This document shows positions 1 through 9,643 of a DNA stretch of 64,000 bases, piece by piece. How positions within the stretch are numbered: position 1 is the stretch's first letter; each line of letters starts with the position of its first letter. A program made the position numbers and the translations under genes. The notes beneath the pieces are model-generated. The model was not told where the DNA came from. It saw only the letters and a list, made by a program, of their open reading frames with translations, and ran no database searches. The stretch lies in assembly GCA_963580455.1 (NCBI GenBank), contig OY756971.1, positions 16,887,001 to 16,951,000 on the forward strand. Reading direction: 5' to 3'. The DNA is from Euonymus europaeus (taxonomy: Eukaryota; Streptophyta; Magnoliopsida; Celastrales; Celastraceae).

Positions 1-363
1 CTTGTGATATATTTTACATGTTGGTCAGTAGTGTGATTAAGAGCAGAGTCTTGTTCACAGTCAGTTGAGTTAGGACATTTTTTGGGGTGTCTATAATCTA
101 TATATCATCTCACTTCCGTACACTATTTATGGTCTGGTAATGCCGAATTCCTTGTGTGTTTTATGGAATACTCATTTTATTTAAATTGAATGGGAAGGTG
201 TTCAACTATGCTTCTAGTTGAATGAACCATCGGGATTTTTTTAAAAATCAATGGAAACAAATGGTAATACAGTCTTCATATCTTCAAAATTTGGAGGGTG
301 CATCTATGCTCCTTTTTCGTGAATTGTTAAAAGCTTGCACGAATTGCGATAGGTTATTATATG
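1..363. other. Host intron sequence left of the first retrotransposon
   Basis: No coding exon, RNA gene or repeat is recognisable in this stretch. It is T-rich and looks like plant intron. It ends in ATATG (359-363), the left copy of the target duplication of the chromovirus that follows. The missing upstream exons of the YIP4-like gene are not here, so they probably lie left of the window. Confidence 0.5.
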
Positions 364-659
364 TGTTAGGCCCATCAGACATTTGTATCGAAGGAGGACA
401 GCCCAGGCGGAACAACAGGGCACAGCTGGAAGTTAGAAGTCCTTTTATTATTATTTTTAATGTTACTTTGGTTTGTAAGGCTGGGTAGGGTTAGGGAAGG
501 GATATTCTGGATTTTGTTAAGATCTTCTCTTGTTTTGGAGGCAGCCCAGCTCCTCGAAATGCTGGTTGTTGTTTAACTATTCTGGTTCTATCAATCAAAT
601 ATCCACCTTTACTCCATTGTTACTCATAATCTTGGTTATCTAGTAGCTGTGACCTATCA
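364..659 (+). repeat. 5' LTR of Reina-like copy 1
   Basis: 296 bp, starting TGTTAGG and ending TATCA, matched along its full length by 5304-5599 with one substitution noticed. The start of this LTR carries the same open triplets that form the C-terminal tail of the pol ORF in the 3' LTR, so U3 is partly coding-derived. Confidence 0.95.
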
Positions 660-660
660 A

Positions 661-674
661 GGTATCGAAGCCAG
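661..674 (+). promoter_or_regulatory. Primer-binding site, initiator-Met-tRNA type (variant)
   Basis: GGTATCGAAGCCAG lies one base after the 5' LTR. It resembles the common plant iMet primer site TGGTATCAGAGCC, with a missing first T and a rearranged centre. Position and similarity support the call; the mismatches are odd for so young an element. Confidence 0.65.
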
Positions 675-688
675 TTCGGTCTTTCTCC

Positions 689-3600
689 ATGACCAAACCC
701 CCTTCCATCGGTGCACGCGCTGAACAGCTCGAAACGGACATGAGTACTGTACAGTCCGACTTGGCCGTGTTATCTACCGCCGTCCACCACCTCACCAGCG
801 ATGTTGGTTCCTTGAATGCTGATCTCTCAGAAGTTAAAACTTACATTTCTGAACTACGTCTCCGCGCTCACCACAAGGACCAGTTGAAGGCCAAAAACAA
901 GCAGGGTGTTGACTCTGGTTCTGTTCCTTCTATGGGTACTTCCAGTGGTTCAGTTGATCCGCATCCAGCTCCGCGCGATTTTTCTTTCACTCGTCGTTTT
1001 GATGTTGACTCTGATTTCAATCGTCGCCGTTTAGAACTTCCTCTATTTTCTGGTGACGATCCCGTGGGCTGGGTTTTTCGCGCAGAACGATATTTTACTG
1101 TGAATAGTGTTTCTGAAGCTGATAAACTCTCTGTTGCTATTATTTGCCTTGAAGGTCGAGCTTTGGGTTGGTTCCGCTGGACTGAAAATCGCCCGACTAG
1201 CCCACCTCTTTCGACTTGGCTGGATTTTCGTTCTGCTTTGCTCAACCGCTTTCGTGATATGAGCATGTGTTCGGGTCATCACGAGCTTGCTGCTTTCCGG
1301 CAACTTAGTACCGTCGGCGAACTGCGTGATAGGTTTGAGGCCAAGGCGGCTACACTTTCGGATGTGAGTGATGACATGTTATTTGGGCTTTTTCTTAATG
1401 CGCTGAAGCCCGCTATCCGTCATGCAGTTGTGGTCCAAAGGCCTCGTACATTTGAGGATCTTATGGAAGTGGCCCAATCTGTGGAACTTCACGTAGGGAG
1501 TAGTGAGGGCGCTCATATGTTACGGGCCGTTACTCCTTTTGTCCCTGGTAGCCTATCTTTTAAACCTATGGGTGGTTTTAACACCTCTGGACGTCCTCCT
1601 GATATGTCTCGTTCTACTCAGTTCTCTCGCCCATCAATGAGACAAGAACAGGTGCCACCGAAGGGGTCTTTCAAACGATTGACTGAGCAAGAAGAACATC
1701 GTCGTCGCGATTTGGGTCTTTGTTTTCGGTGTGAGGAGAAATATCACCCCGGTCATCGTTGTGTTCAGCGCAGTCTTAATCTTTTGATTATGGGAGAAGA
1801 CGAACCCTCGGGGGACAGTGAAGTGTTTGTGGATGCTCCGGATATTCCTTTGCCTGACACGGGTGACTTGCCGAGGGAATTTTCGAATCTAACTGGTACT
1901 TCTTTAGAGCTGTCGGTGCACTCACTGGTGGGTATTGATGTCAGTCCCAGCACTTTCAAAATTCGCGGCGCAGTCCAAGGGAAACCTGTTGTGGTTTTGA
2001 TCGATAGTGGAGCTTCTCACAGTTTTATTTCTTCTGAAGTTGTCCAATTTCTGGGATTACCGATACAAAAGCAATCTTTTTCTGTTCAAGTGGGCAATGG
2101 TCGCCAAGTTCAGGGTGTGGGTGTTTGCTTGGCAGGGGTATCTATTCAAGGTGTTTTGGTGCGCGAGTTTTTCTTTGTCCTCGAACTTGGGAGTGCGGAT
2201 GTGATTTTGGGAGTTTCTTGGCTGCAGACCTTGGGGGATATTTCCACTAATTATAACCGGTTGACTATGGTTTTTCATATACAGGGTACCAAGGTGGAGT
2301 GGCAAGGTGATCCTGCGTTATCCAAAACTTTAGTAAATCTGAAATCGATGGTGAAATTATTTCGTGGAGGAGATATGGGTTATATGGTGGCCATGAAATT
2401 AGACCAATTGGAAGTGGTTGAGTCCGCTGTTTTGGAGCCTAAAATTAGTGAGGTTCTGCAACGCTTTAAAACAGTTTTTTCTGCTCCAGAGGGACTGCCA
2501 GTTTCCCGACCTCAGGACCATGCTATCCGCTTAATTCAGGGGGCTTCTCCTCCCAATATTCGGCCATACCGCTACCCTTATTATCAAAAGACTGAAATTG
2601 AGAACATTGTCAAGGAATTATTAACTGCTGGGATCATCAAACCTAGCACCAGCCCTTTTTCTAGCCCAGTCATTCTTGTGAAAAAGAAAGATGGGGGGTG
2701 GCGAATGTGTGTCGACTACCGAGCTTTGAACAAGTTGACAATTCCTGATAAGTTTCCGATTCCTGTGATTGATGAGCTGCTTGATGAATTAAAGGGGGCT
2801 ACAGTTTTCAGTAAATTGGATCTCAAGTCTGGGTATCATCAGATTCGGGTTAAAGAAGGGGATACTGAAAAGACGGCGTTTCGTACGCATGATGGGCATT
2901 ATGAATTTTTAGTCATGCCATTTGGGCTTACTAATGCTCCATCTACATTCCAAGCTCTTATGAATGAGATTTTTCGACCATTTTTGCGGAAATTTATTCT
3001 TGTTTTCTTCGATGATATTTTAGTCTTCAGTCAGACTATGCAAGACCATCAGAAGCATTTGAGTCAGACATTGGAAATTCTGGTTCAGCACAAATTATTT
3101 GTTAATAGAAAAAAATGTGCTTTTGCCCAGTCTCATATTGATTATCTCGGGCATGTTATCTCTGCCCATGGTGTAGCAGCAGACCCAACAAAAATTCAAC
3201 ATATGTTGGATTGGCCAATCCCAAAGCATGTCAAAGCTCTGAGAAGTTTTCTGGGTCTTACTGGCTATTATCGACGCTTTGTTCGTAATTATGGTAAATT
3301 AGCAGCCCCCCTTACTGCCTTGCTCAAGCGAAATAATTTTCTCTGGACCGGAGAAGCCCAAGCAGCTTTCGAGTGTCTTAAGCAAGCTATGATTTCCACC
3401 CCAGTCTTGGCACTTCCAGATTTTGATTGTCCTTTTATTGTAGAGACAGATGCTTCGGGTTATGGATTGGGTGCGGTTCTGATGCAGAATGACCATCCTC
3501 TTGCTTTTCTTAGCCAACAGTTGTCTCTCAGAGCTCAATCAAAATCAGTGTATGAGCGTGAATTAATGGCCATTGTGTTGGCTACGACCAAGTGGTGGCA

Positions 3601-4669
3601 TTATTTGTTGGGGCGTCGATTTATAGTTCGAACTGACCAACGAAGTCTTAAATTTCTCATGGACCAGCGGCTTGTGTTAGAAGAACAACATAAATGGTTG
3701 ACAAAGCTAATGGGATTTGATTTCGAAATCCAGTACAAACCAGGGCTTGAGAATAAGGCAGCTGATGCGCTATCGCGTAAGGAGATGGACTCGACTTCTA
3801 CCCTTGCCATTAGTGTTCCTCCTCTCCATCTGTCAGCTTTATCTGTGGTTAACTGCCCATTATTGAGTGATTTGCAGGATGAGGTTTTGCAAGATGATCA
3901 TCTGAAAGACATCATTCATTCTTTATTATTGGATGCCTCTAGCAAACCTCCTTTTTCATTACATGGTGGTACATTGTATCACACGGGCAGATTGGTGATT
4001 TCAAAAAATTCCCCGCGCATTCCACAGCTCTTGCATGAATTTCATTCCACACCACAGGGAGGTCATTCAGGTTACTTCCGTACCTTTAAACACCTTTCTT
4101 ATGTTGTTTATTGGCAAGGCATGCAGCGTACAGTCAAGGAATTTGTTGCTAAATGCGACACCTGCCAGCGGATTAAATACTCGACATTGAGTCCGCAAGG
4201 GCTTCTTCAACCTCTCCCCATTCCTTCTGCTGTGTGGGCTGACATTTCGATGGATTTTGTGGGTGGTTTACCTAAAGTGCGAGGGAAAGATACTATCATG
4301 GTAGTGGTGGACCGCCTCACTAAATATGCTCACTTTATTGTGTTGGGACACCCGTATACAGCTCGGGAGGTGGCTGAACTTTTTATTGGTGAGATTGTTA
4401 GACTCCATGGATTTCCGGAGTCAATTGTATCTGATAGAGATCCTATCTTTGTGAGTGTTTTTTGGAAGGAACTATTTCATCTCTCAGGGACAAGTTTGAA
4501 GCCTAGCACAGCTTATCACCCAGAAACCGACGGACAAACGGAAGTTGTAAACCGTTGTATGGAGGAGTACTTGCGGTGTTTTGTGAGCAACCAGCCGCGA
4601 CAGTGGACCAGATGGGTAGCTTGGGCGGAGCACTGGTATAACACCTCTTTTCATATTCTATTGGCATGA
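689..4669 (+). CDS. Gag-Pol polyprotein of Reina-like copy 1 (gag, PR, RT, RNase H, integrase core)
   Basis: An uninterrupted 1326-residue ORF. Residues 1-70 look like a coiled coil, followed by a retrotransposon gag domain and a zinc knuckle from residue 345 (CFRCEEKYHPGHRC). The protease motif LIDSGASHS has its Asp near 439. RT shows YRALNK (677 on) and FFDDILV (Asp 775). RNase H starts at ETDASG (Asp near 921). Integrase has the HHCC finger from His 1116 and a DDE triad near Asp 1185, Asp 1249 and Glu 1285. The start is the first ATG after the primer site. The frame breaks about 40 residues after the catalytic Glu: a single-base loss gives a TGA that overlaps the ATG of the next ORF by four bases (ATGA). 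All catalytic residues are present, so only the integrase C-terminus is separated. Confidence 0.95.
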   Translation: MTKPPSIGARAEQLETDMSTVQSDLAVLSTAVHHLTSDVGSLNADLSEVKTYISELRLRAHHKDQLKAKNKQGVDSGSVPSMGTSSGSVDPHPAPRDFSFTRRFDVDSDFNRRRLELPLFSGDDPVGWVFRAERYFTVNSVSEADKLSVAIICLEGRALGWFRWTENRPTSPPLSTWLDFRSALLNRFRDMSMCSGHHELAAFRQLSTVGELRDRFEAKAATLSDVSDDMLFGLFLNALKPAIRHAVVVQRPRTFEDLMEVAQSVELHVGSSEGAHMLRAVTPFVPGSLSFKPMGGFNTSGRPPDMSRSTQFSRPSMRQEQVPPKGSFKRLTEQEEHRRRDLGLCFRCEEKYHPGHRCVQRSLNLLIMGEDEPSGDSEVFVDAPDIPLPDTGDLPREFSNLTGTSLELSVHSLVGIDVSPSTFKIRGAVQGKPVVVLIDSGASHSFISSEVVQFLGLPIQKQSFSVQVGNGRQVQGVGVCLAGVSIQGVLVREFFFVLELGSADVILGVSWLQTLGDISTNYNRLTMVFHIQGTKVEWQGDPALSKTLVNLKSMVKLFRGGDMGYMVAMKLDQLEVVESAVLEPKISEVLQRFKTVFSAPEGLPVSRPQDHAIRLIQGASPPNIRPYRYPYYQKTEIENIVKELLTAGIIKPSTSPFSSPVILVKKKDGGWRMCVDYRALNKLTIPDKFPIPVIDELLDELKGATVFSKLDLKSGYHQIRVKEGDTEKTAFRTHDGHYEFLVMPFGLTNAPSTFQALMNEIFRPFLRKFILVFFDDILVFSQTMQDHQKHLSQTLEILVQHKLFVNRKKCAFAQSHIDYLGHVISAHGVAADPTKIQHMLDWPIPKHVKALRSFLGLTGYYRRFVRNYGKLAAPLTALLKRNNFLWTGEAQAAFECLKQAMISTPVLALPDFDCPFIVETDASGYGLGAVLMQNDHPLAFLSQQLSLRAQSKSVYERELMAIVLATTKWWHYLLGRRFIVRTDQRSLKFLMDQRLVLEEQHKWLTKLMGFDFEIQYKPGLENKAADALSRKEMDSTSTLAISVPPLHLSALSVVNCPLLSDLQDEVLQDDHLKDIIHSLLLDASSKPPFSLHGGTLYHTGRLVISKNSPRIPQLLHEFHSTPQGGHSGYFRTFKHLSYVVYWQGMQRTVKEFVAKCDTCQRIKYSTLSPQGLLQPLPIPSAVWADISMDFVGGLPKVRGKDTIMVVVDRLTKYAHFIVLGHPYTAREVAELFIGEIVRLHGFPESIVSDRDPIFVSVFWKELFHLSGTSLKPSTAYHPETDGQTEVVNRCMEEYLRCFVSNQPRQWTRWVAWAEHWYNTSFHILLA

Positions 4670-5376
4670 CTCCGTTTCAAGCTTTGTATGGCAGGCTTCC
4701 CCCGGTATTGCTTAGACATGTGGCTGATGGGTCTCCTATTGAAGAAGTTAATTATTTGATGCATGATAGAAATGCCATTCTAGACCAGCTTAAGGAAAAT
4801 TTGGCTGTGGCTCGGGTGCGAATGAAGCAGCAAGCTGATAAGAGACGACGAGATATCTCATTTGAGGTGGGAGAACGAGTGTTCCTCCGCTTGCAGCCAT
4901 ATCGTTTTAAATCCATTGCTAAGCGGCCTTATCACAAATTAAGCGCGCGCTTTTATGGTCCATATCACATTCTGGAAAAGGTGGGGGAGGTAGCATATCG
5001 ACTTGATTTACCATTGAGCGCATCCATCCATCCTGTTTTTCATGTATCTCAGTTGAAGAAATGTTTATCTGAGGAAGGGATTAGTCAACCTCTGCCAGCT
5101 GCACTTCAGGGAGATTTACAGTTGCGATTGTTTCCCGAAGATATTGTGCAAATTCGCACACTGTGTAATGGTTCGAAAGAAATGCTTGTGAAATGGGAAG
5201 GGGCTCCTGTTTGCGATAACTCATGGGAACTAGAGTCGACCATTATGAATCAGTTTCCATCATTCAACCTTGCGGACAAGGTTGAAGCTTTAGGGGGAAG
5301 TGTTGTTAGGCCCATCAGACATTTGTATCGAAGGAGGACAGCCCAGGCGGAACAACAGGGCACAGCTGGAAGTTAG
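4666..5376 (+). CDS. Integrase C-terminus plus chromodomain of Reina-like copy 1
   Basis: A 236-residue ORF that continues the integrase in another frame, starting at MTPFQALYGRLPP, a stretch that is normally internal in this family. It holds the GPY/F module (FYGPYHILEKVGEVAYRL, residues ~98-115), the HPVFHVSQLKK motif, and a C-terminal chromodomain (MLVKWEGAPVCDNSWELE, then FPSFNLADKV). Chromodomains are thought to steer chromovirus integration toward particular chromatin. The ORF runs through the polypurine tract and 73 bases into the 3' LTR before its TAG. It is either the detached end of a broken polyprotein or, less likely, is reached by frameshifting. There is no promoter of its own visible. 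Confidence 0.85.
   Translation: MTPFQALYGRLPPVLLRHVADGSPIEEVNYLMHDRNAILDQLKENLAVARVRMKQQADKRRRDISFEVGERVFLRLQPYRFKSIAKRPYHKLSARFYGPYHILEKVGEVAYRLDLPLSASIHPVFHVSQLKKCLSEEGISQPLPAALQGDLQLRLFPEDIVQIRTLCNGSKEMLVKWEGAPVCDNSWELESTIMNQFPSFNLADKVEALGGSVVRPIRHLYRRRTAQAEQQGTAGS
5291..5303 (+). promoter_or_regulatory. Polypurine tract of Reina-like copy 1
   Basis: TAGGGGGAAGTGT sits directly before the 3' LTR. A purine-rich run here primes plus-strand DNA in LTR elements. It is embedded in the coding frame of the chromodomain ORF. Confidence 0.8.
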
Positions 5377-5599
5377 AAGTCCTTTTATTATTATTTTTAA
5401 TGTTACTTTGGTTTGTAAGGCTGGGTAGGGTTAGGGAAGGGATATTCTGGATTTTGTTAAGATCTTCTCTTGTTTTGGAGGCAGCCCAGCTCCTCGAAAT
5501 GCTGGTTGTTGTTTAACTATTCTGGTTTTATCAATCAAATATCCACCTTTACTCCATTGTTACTCATAATCTTGGTTATCTAGTAGCTGTGACCTATCA
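5304..5599 (+). repeat. 3' LTR of Reina-like copy 1
   Basis: Matches 364-659 in full with one substitution noticed (5528 T against 588 C). It is followed by ATATG at 5600-5604, the right target duplication. The first 73 bases encode the Arg-rich C-terminal tail of the preceding ORF. Confidence 0.95.
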
Positions 5600-5604
5600 A
5601 TATG

Positions 5605-7755
5605 TAATCGATAATCCTAGCTGCCTTCTTGGGTTTGGTAGGGTCTTAGCATCTAGGAACTTGGGGTACTGTGATATAAAGATTAAGGATTGTTAATCTC
5701 ACCTTCTTGTCTAGGTTATCAAGCCATAGGACATACCCAAAGCTGTTTGTGGCAATATAGTCTGATGTATTCTTTTACCTGTTGAGTTAAGGGTCCATGT
5801 TCTGTGAACTCATTTTATCGTCATCTAGCATTTAACATTTAACATTTAACAATCATTAATTTCTGATATTCAACATGGGAAGAATCTACATTTTTAACTT
5901 TTTTAATTCATATTTCATAAATGTTGACATTATTTCTGTATTAGTCATTCACTCATTCTCTCCTGTTAATTTATATTATTCCTAAGTGGGTGATTCTTTT
6001 TCCCCCTAGTCTAGAGATTTGTGTTTTTTGCTTTCCCTATAAACCAGCAAAGTATTGGAGGAACTGCAGCAACCACAACTTTTTAGGTCATCGAATATAA
6101 CTTGAGGCTTTAATTTCATTCTTTAATATACTAGATAGCACTCAACAGTCAAAACTCGTAAGTTTTCTATGTTATGCAGCGTAAAAGCGTTCTCATTATA
6201 AACTTTTGTCTAGCTTTAAACTATTGACTAGCAAATGGGTTTTCAGTAGACATAAACTGGTTATGGAGTGTTTTGCAGGAAGATTCTTTAACTTTCCAGT
6301 TTGTTTGTTGCTTGAATGAAATTAAATTTTTTGTCTAATGATAAAAGATAAGGAGAAAGATAGAAGACGACTTCCATTGGGTACTATATTACTAGTGGTC
6401 TTTGAAATTTTTTGGGAAATTTAATGTGTTTAATGCCTAATTGACTAGATAAAAATTGTTGGTCTGATCAGTTTGTCCTATGGGAATTTATATGTTGTGT
6501 GCATTTGGGTATGTTATCGGGTGGAATCACACGTCCAAGTGGCTAGTGCATCTCTATTCACTGTCAATTTGTGGTGACTACTAAACCCTTTATAGTTTCT
6601 AAAATTAGAGGCTGGATCTTTGTGATGAAGCGAAGAGACCAAGTAAATAAGCAACATCATAGGTCTATGTGTTGCTTAGTTGTATATTTTGTGATGTTAG
6701 TATGAGAAGGAATTTTTATTGAACTTGATGGGTGGTGTTTTTCTTTCTTATTTTTTCTTTTCTGCAACTATGTTCTTATTTTCTACATGTTGAGTGCATT
6801 CTAGTGTAATTCCCTGTGCTCATCAGAGTAGCTCTTTTTCCATTTTTTTTAAGTGTAGGGTTTGAACTTAACTGGTAATTATTCATTTTTTGCTCGTTCT
6901 TGCTGCTCAGGATTTTTAGTTCTGCCACGTTGTCAATTTAAATATGTTCTTCCTTGTCTGTCAATAACTCAATATCATCAAGTTTGTTTACCTAGAGTTG
7001 GATTGCATGTTCATCCGTGTCTTAAAAAAATATCTGTTTGGTGGCAGTGTTCTTTTTAATTTTCATGTAGATTTTTATGCCTTGCTTATATTTATGAAAA
7101 CATGCATGGTCTACATAAGTGTGAGTGAAAGTGAAAGTAGGGTTTATTATATAGGTTTATTCATCAATGAGTGATCATAACAAACACGATATCTTTTTCT
7201 TTCTGTTTTTTTGGGTTTTCTCATGATAGGGCCGGGGTAGCATCCTTTAACTATAAACACAGCAGATTTGTGATGATAGTAAATATTCGTGTTGGTGTAA
7301 GGTGACCGCTGCCAGGATGTGTTGTTCTACAGTGTGTTTGTCGGCAAAGCTTTGATGAGAGATGTTACAGCCTATTTCTATATTTCTTTCTGAGAGATTA
7401 TCTGTGCAACGGCTATTATTAAACAGTAAGATACAATTATGTCCCACGCATTGCTCAAACCGTTTTGGCTCCCTTTAATTTGTTCCAAGTTTTTTCATTT
7501 CTTATTTCATTATCTTTAAAACACGAGATTCATGCAAAAGATGACTAGTGAAGACTGAAGACAGTCTATGCATTTAATGATTTAGGCAATAGGAATGCTA
7601 TAATTTTTGTGGATGTTTAATTAATTGTCTATATTCACTCGTTGGCCTTGTTTTTATGTAGTCTGCACTATAACTTATGATATGTTTCAAGTTTTTGTTT
7701 TTTAAAGGAAATCTAGCTTACTTCATTTGGCTCTGACAATTTCTCTAATTGTCAG
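5605..7755 (+). other. Intron of the YIP4-like gene, right part
   Basis: T-rich sequence without convincing exons. It ends in a pyrimidine-rich tract and TTGTCAG (to 7755), a good 3' splice site. A short run of TTTAACA-type repeats lies at about 5829-5850. The upstream transmembrane exon expected for a YIP4 protein was not found here, so this appears to be one long intron that starts left of the window. Confidence 0.55.
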
Positions 7756-7830
7756 TCAGAGGTCTTTGCTGTTGCGTTTGCGCTGCTTGCCGCTGGTGCT
7801 GTAATCTTGACATTGAATGTACTGCTACTG
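7756..7830 (+). CDS. YIP4: YIP4/YIPF6-like protein, penultimate exon
   Basis: A 75-bp phase-0 exon bounded by TTGTCAG and GTAATAT. It encodes SEVFAVAFALLAAGAVILTL and five more residues, a transmembrane segment. The sequence closely fits plant Yip1-family proteins of the YIP4/YIPF6 type. In Arabidopsis, YIP4a and YIP4b act with ECHIDNA at the trans-Golgi network in secretion of cell-wall material; that role is transferred from the family. The reading frame passes directly into the next exon. Upstream exons are outside the window. Confidence 0.85.
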
Positions 7831-8013
7831 GTAATATTTCCTGTCCCTCTTCCTCTACGTATCTCTCTCTCTCCCTCTATGTGCATGTGGGTGTGTATGA
7901 GGCCAATATCTCCTTACTAATTGGCTGCTAAAAATCTTCAGCAATTTGCCACTCTGATATTTCAAATATTCTAAAGCCTGGATGTAAAAATGGTTCAATG
8001 TACTTTGTTTCAG
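7831..8013 (+). other. Last intron of the YIP4-like gene
   Basis: 183 bp with a GTAATATTTC donor and a TACTTTGTTTCAG acceptor, phase 0. It contains a TC-rich stretch around 7844-7876. Length and base composition are typical of a plant intron. Confidence 0.8.
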
Positions 8014-8274
8014 GGCGGACACATAATTTTCTTTCAGAGCCTTAGTCTTTTGGGCTATTGCCTATTCCCTTTGGATCTTGGAGCTCTGATCTGTATGCTG
8101 AAGGACAATGTGATATTAAAAGTGACCGTCGTTTGTGTGACATTGGCTTGGAGCTCCTGGGCTGCTTATCCTTTCATGAGTTCAGCGGTCAATCCGAAAA
8201 GGAAGGCCCTTGCCCTCTACCCGGTTTTTCTCATGTATGTATCTGTTGGTTTTCTCATCATCGCCATCAACTAA
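8014..8274 (+). CDS. YIP4: YIP4/YIPF6-like protein, terminal exon
   Basis: Encodes the last 86 residues and TAA of a Yip1-family integral membrane protein. It starts at [16 protein letters not shown], passes through [14 protein letters not shown], a Trp-containing membrane segment ([11 protein letters not shown]) and the conserved loop [13 protein letters not shown], and ends in a hydrophobic [16 protein letters not shown] tail. Length and ending match the C-terminus of the plant family. No stop, frameshift or odd residue is seen, so the gene looks functional at this end despite the young retrotransposon in its upstream intron. Yip1 proteins are multi-spanning Golgi/TGN proteins that work with Rab GTPases. 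Confidence 0.92.
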   Translation, partial: GGHIIFFQSLSLLGYCLFPLDLGALICMLKDNVILKVTVVCVTLAWSSWAAYPFMSSAVNPKRKALALYPVFLMYVSVGFLIIAIN

Positions 8275-8560
8275 TGCATCAAGCATTTTTACTACCGGGA
8301 TTCTATTAAACAGTGTTAAAACACAATTATATAGGAAATTCATGCAGTGGAAATCCTCTTTGTATGTCATTTTTGACGACTGATTTTGAAAGCCTAAAAA
8401 TGCCAAATGTATGTCGAATAGAATTTGTGTTCCTGTTGTTTTGTCTTTTGAAGTGATGGACTGAGAGATTGAAGCTGAAAGAAAGTTGATGAATGACATT
8501 TTGATCCTGTTTAGACCTGAGTTTGTTTTATCTGGCACAAAATAAAGCCTTGTTGCAGTA
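8275..8560 (+). terminator. 3' UTR and polyadenylation region of the YIP4-like gene
   Basis: AT-rich tail after the TAA with a canonical AATAAA at 8540-8545, followed by a TTG/GT-rich stretch (TTGTTGCAGTACTTTG). Transposon-derived coding sequence begins about 30 bases further on, so the transposon nest starts almost at the gene's poly(A) site. Confidence 0.7.
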
Positions 8561-8574
8561 CTTTGTTTTCATTG

Positions 8575-9274
8575 GGATGAGGCTTTGATAATCGACCTAG
8601 AGATCTTGCATGAGTTAAAAGCCAAAAATATATTGGTGGTTGCAGATTCATAGTTGGTATTAAAGTAGTTAGCTAGTGAATACAAGTGCTTAAGCCTTAC
8701 ATTAGCAACATAGTACAATATTGCCTTGCAACTTCTTGAAGAATTCCAAGAGGTGGAGCTGAAGATATTCGAGGAGATCAAAAATCATGAGGGGCCAACA
8801 AACTAGCTCAACTTGCCTCTAGCATGATACTTTTGGAGAATCTTGTACAGAAAATCATTATGGTAGCCAAGAAAGAGGCATGATAGTCAAATGTTTAGTT
8901 CTTTACAATTATATGGAATACTAGAGGAAGGAGATTATAAACCATCTAAAATATCCTAATGATCGGGCATCAAGGAAGGTCAGGGTGTTAGCACAGAATT
9001 ATGTGATGATCGAGGATGAACTTTTAAGAAAAGGGGCTAATGGACGATTGCTATGTTTCCCAAGCTTTATTGAAGGTTAAAATCATGCAATAGGTACATG
9101 AAGGCATCTGTGGGGGCCATCAAGTTGATCCAAAGATGCGATGGTTGATAAGAAAACATGGCTATTTTTGGCCAACCATCTTGAAAGATTGCAATATGCT
9201 AGAGGTTGCCAAAAATGCAAGATGTTTGGCAATATACAAAAAGTACCAACAGTAGATATACGGCCTAATGTTAA
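8575..9274 (+). pseudogene. Tat/Ogre-type Ty3/gypsy remnant T1: archaeal-type RNase H and integrase zinc finger
   Basis: Broken plus-strand coding sequence. The first part reads as the second (archaeal-type) RNase H that marks Tat/Ogre elements: EALIIDLEILHELKAKNILVV, then ADS, LASEYKCLS, and LLEEFQEVELK. The second part reads as the integrase zinc-binding region, with EVHEGICGGH-like and CNMLEVAKNARCL-like segments in shifting frames. Several stops and frameshifts are present. The upstream RT part is missing; the remnant begins just after the host poly(A) site. It is cut at 9274 by the Harbinger insertion and resumes at 13767. Confidence 0.75.
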
Positions 9275-9296
9275 GCAATTGTTTGGTAAAAAGTAT
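9275..9296 (+). repeat. Left terminal inverted repeat of the Harbinger element
   Basis: Starts GCAATTGTTTGG and is preceded by the target site TAA. It pairs with 13742-13763 with two mismatches (positions 4 and 5). Confidence 0.88.
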
Positions 9297-9643
9297 TTAC
9301 CATAGAGTATAAGCTGAGTGATGTTTGGTAGAGTGTATGGTTTACATAGAGTATAATCTGTCAAAATTACACTTAGGGGCATTTAAACTACTTAATTAAT
9401 TAAACATATAATATGTATCAAATAAATTTATTTCCTAATTATTTTATTTTGACATTTAGAGTAATTTTTTAATTAAACAAAAAATAAGTATCATTTTAGT
9501 TTATTTTTAAAAATAAATAGAATAATCATTAACTAACTTGCGTATATTTTTTTTATAAATAATAACATACATGTTAGCTATTTAATTATACATACATGTC
9601 TTACAACATCATCGTGGTACACATTTACATTTATGACAATAAA

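Larger units (their letters stand above)
364..5599 (+). mobile_element. Young Reina-like chromovirus (Ty3/gypsy LTR retrotransposon), copy 1
   Basis: A complete 5.2-kb element with LTRs at 364-659 and 5304-5599, both TGTTAGG...ATCA. It is flanked by a perfect 5-bp target duplication ATATG (359-363 and 5600-5604). Gene order is gag, protease, reverse transcriptase, RNase H, integrase, then a C-terminal chromodomain, which defines chromoviruses. The short LTRs (296 bp), small size and chromodomain point to the Reina clade. By eye the two LTRs differ at one position (C at 588, T at 5528), so insertion was very recent. It lies in the same orientation as the YIP4-like gene, whose next visible exon is about 2.2 kb downstream, so it is probably intronic. 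The only coding defect seen is a one-base frameshift in the integrase. Confidence 0.95.

Noticed and set aside
222..488. 88-codon open frame at the left edge
   Set aside because: It runs from host DNA into the 5' LTR and its right half equals the LTR-coded tail of the chromodomain ORF. It is a by-product of the insertion.
5605..7755. Search for the upstream YIP4 transmembrane exon
   Set aside because: No stretch resembling the expected Trp-rich membrane exon with splice sites was found. A short TGCTCAG acceptor-like site at about 6902 is not followed by fitting codons.
7371..8340. Similar ATTAAACAGT…AATTAT words in the intron and the 3' UTR
   Set aside because: Short AT-rich match with poor extension; probably chance.
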